Shown here: in pieces, positions 15,061-15,134 of the stretch
How the letters are laid out: the number at the start of each line of letters is the position of its first letter
How positions within the stretch are numbered: the first letter of the stretch is position 1
Assembly (NCBI GenBank): GCA_026387845.1
Contig: JAPLKX010000642.1
Span: forward strand, 1-15,134
Source: Candidatus Hydrogenedentota bacterium
Lineage (GTDB): Bacteria > Hydrogenedentota > Hydrogenedentia > Hydrogenedentales > SLHB01
DNA: 15,134 bases
Direction of reading: 5' to 3'
Notes under the pieces: model-generated
Seen by the model: only the letters and a program-made list of their open reading frames with translations
What the model was told of the DNA's origin: nothing
Database searches by the model: none
Made by a program: the position numbers and the translations under genes

Positions 15061-15134
15061 ATGCAACGTCACACAGGCCTCATCGTAATCACGTTGCTGT
15101 TCTTGGTTATCAGCCTGTGCCTGGCTGCCGCCGC
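15061..15134 (+). CDS. Start of an exported protein (signal peptide only, cut by right edge)
   Basis: The ATG at 15061 follows AAGGAG at 8 nt. The 24 visible codons start MQRHTGLIVITLLFLVISLC and end LAAA, a typical signal peptide with a basic start and a long hydrophobic core. The Cys at residue 20 is preceded by Ser-Leu, a poor lipobox. The mature protein is outside the window, so its function cannot be stated. It is divergent from the propeller gene. Confidence 0.65.
   Translation, partial: MQRHTGLIVITLLFLVISLCLAAA

Overview
The window is GC-rich, densely coded and almost entirely on the minus strand. The gene content points to an uncultured polysaccharide-degrading bacterium of the Planctomycetota / Verrucomicrobiota / Hydrogenedentota type. 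That content is exported glycosidases and esterases, an SGLT-type symporter, an xylose-isomerase-like TIM barrel, a DegT aminotransferase, an FGE-like protein and an MttB-superfamily methyltransferase. The assignment is inference from gene content, since no phylogenetic marker is present.

Right-hand block (14951 down to 8601, minus strand): an exported five-bladed-propeller glycosidase-like protein is followed by a 111-bp gap. The gap holds a perfect 31-bp palindrome and a good sigma70-like promoter. After it come a secreted GH38-like alpha-mannosidase with a C-terminal discoidin/CBM32 domain and, 3 bases after its stop, an exported tandem alpha/beta-hydrolase (acetylxylan-esterase-like). The GH38-like gene and the hydrolase each carry one apparent single-base frameshift (near 12770 and near 9216). 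Without it they would be continuous proteins of about 994 and 700 residues. Together the block looks like an extracytoplasmic glycan-processing set.

Middle (8600 down to 6116): a plus-strand conserved hypothetical gene (7308-8408) sits alone between the two minus-strand blocks. Beyond its 3' end lies a 93-bp REPIN-like inverted pair (8471-8563). Divergent from it is a broken locus (7136 down to 6229). Its first half is the Tat-exported N-terminus of an isochorismatase-like hydrolase. Its second half, in another frame, resembles the C-terminal module of a large glycoside hydrolase.

Left-hand block (6115 down to the left edge): six tightly spaced minus-strand genes look like one operon. In order they are a Tat-exported FGE-like protein lacking the catalytic cysteine pair, an uncharacterised beta-rich protein (stop/start overlap TGATG), an SGLT-type sodium symporter, a DegT/DnrJ PLP aminotransferase, a hydroxypyruvate-isomerase-like TIM barrel, and the N-terminal half of an MttB-superfamily corrinoid methyltransferase that runs off the left edge. 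The combination suggests uptake and breakdown of a small sugar- or cyclitol-like, possibly N-methylated, compound. This is the best candidate here for an undescribed pathway. The right edge holds only the signal peptide of a divergent plus-strand gene. I saw no rRNA, tRNA, CRISPR array or transposase gene.
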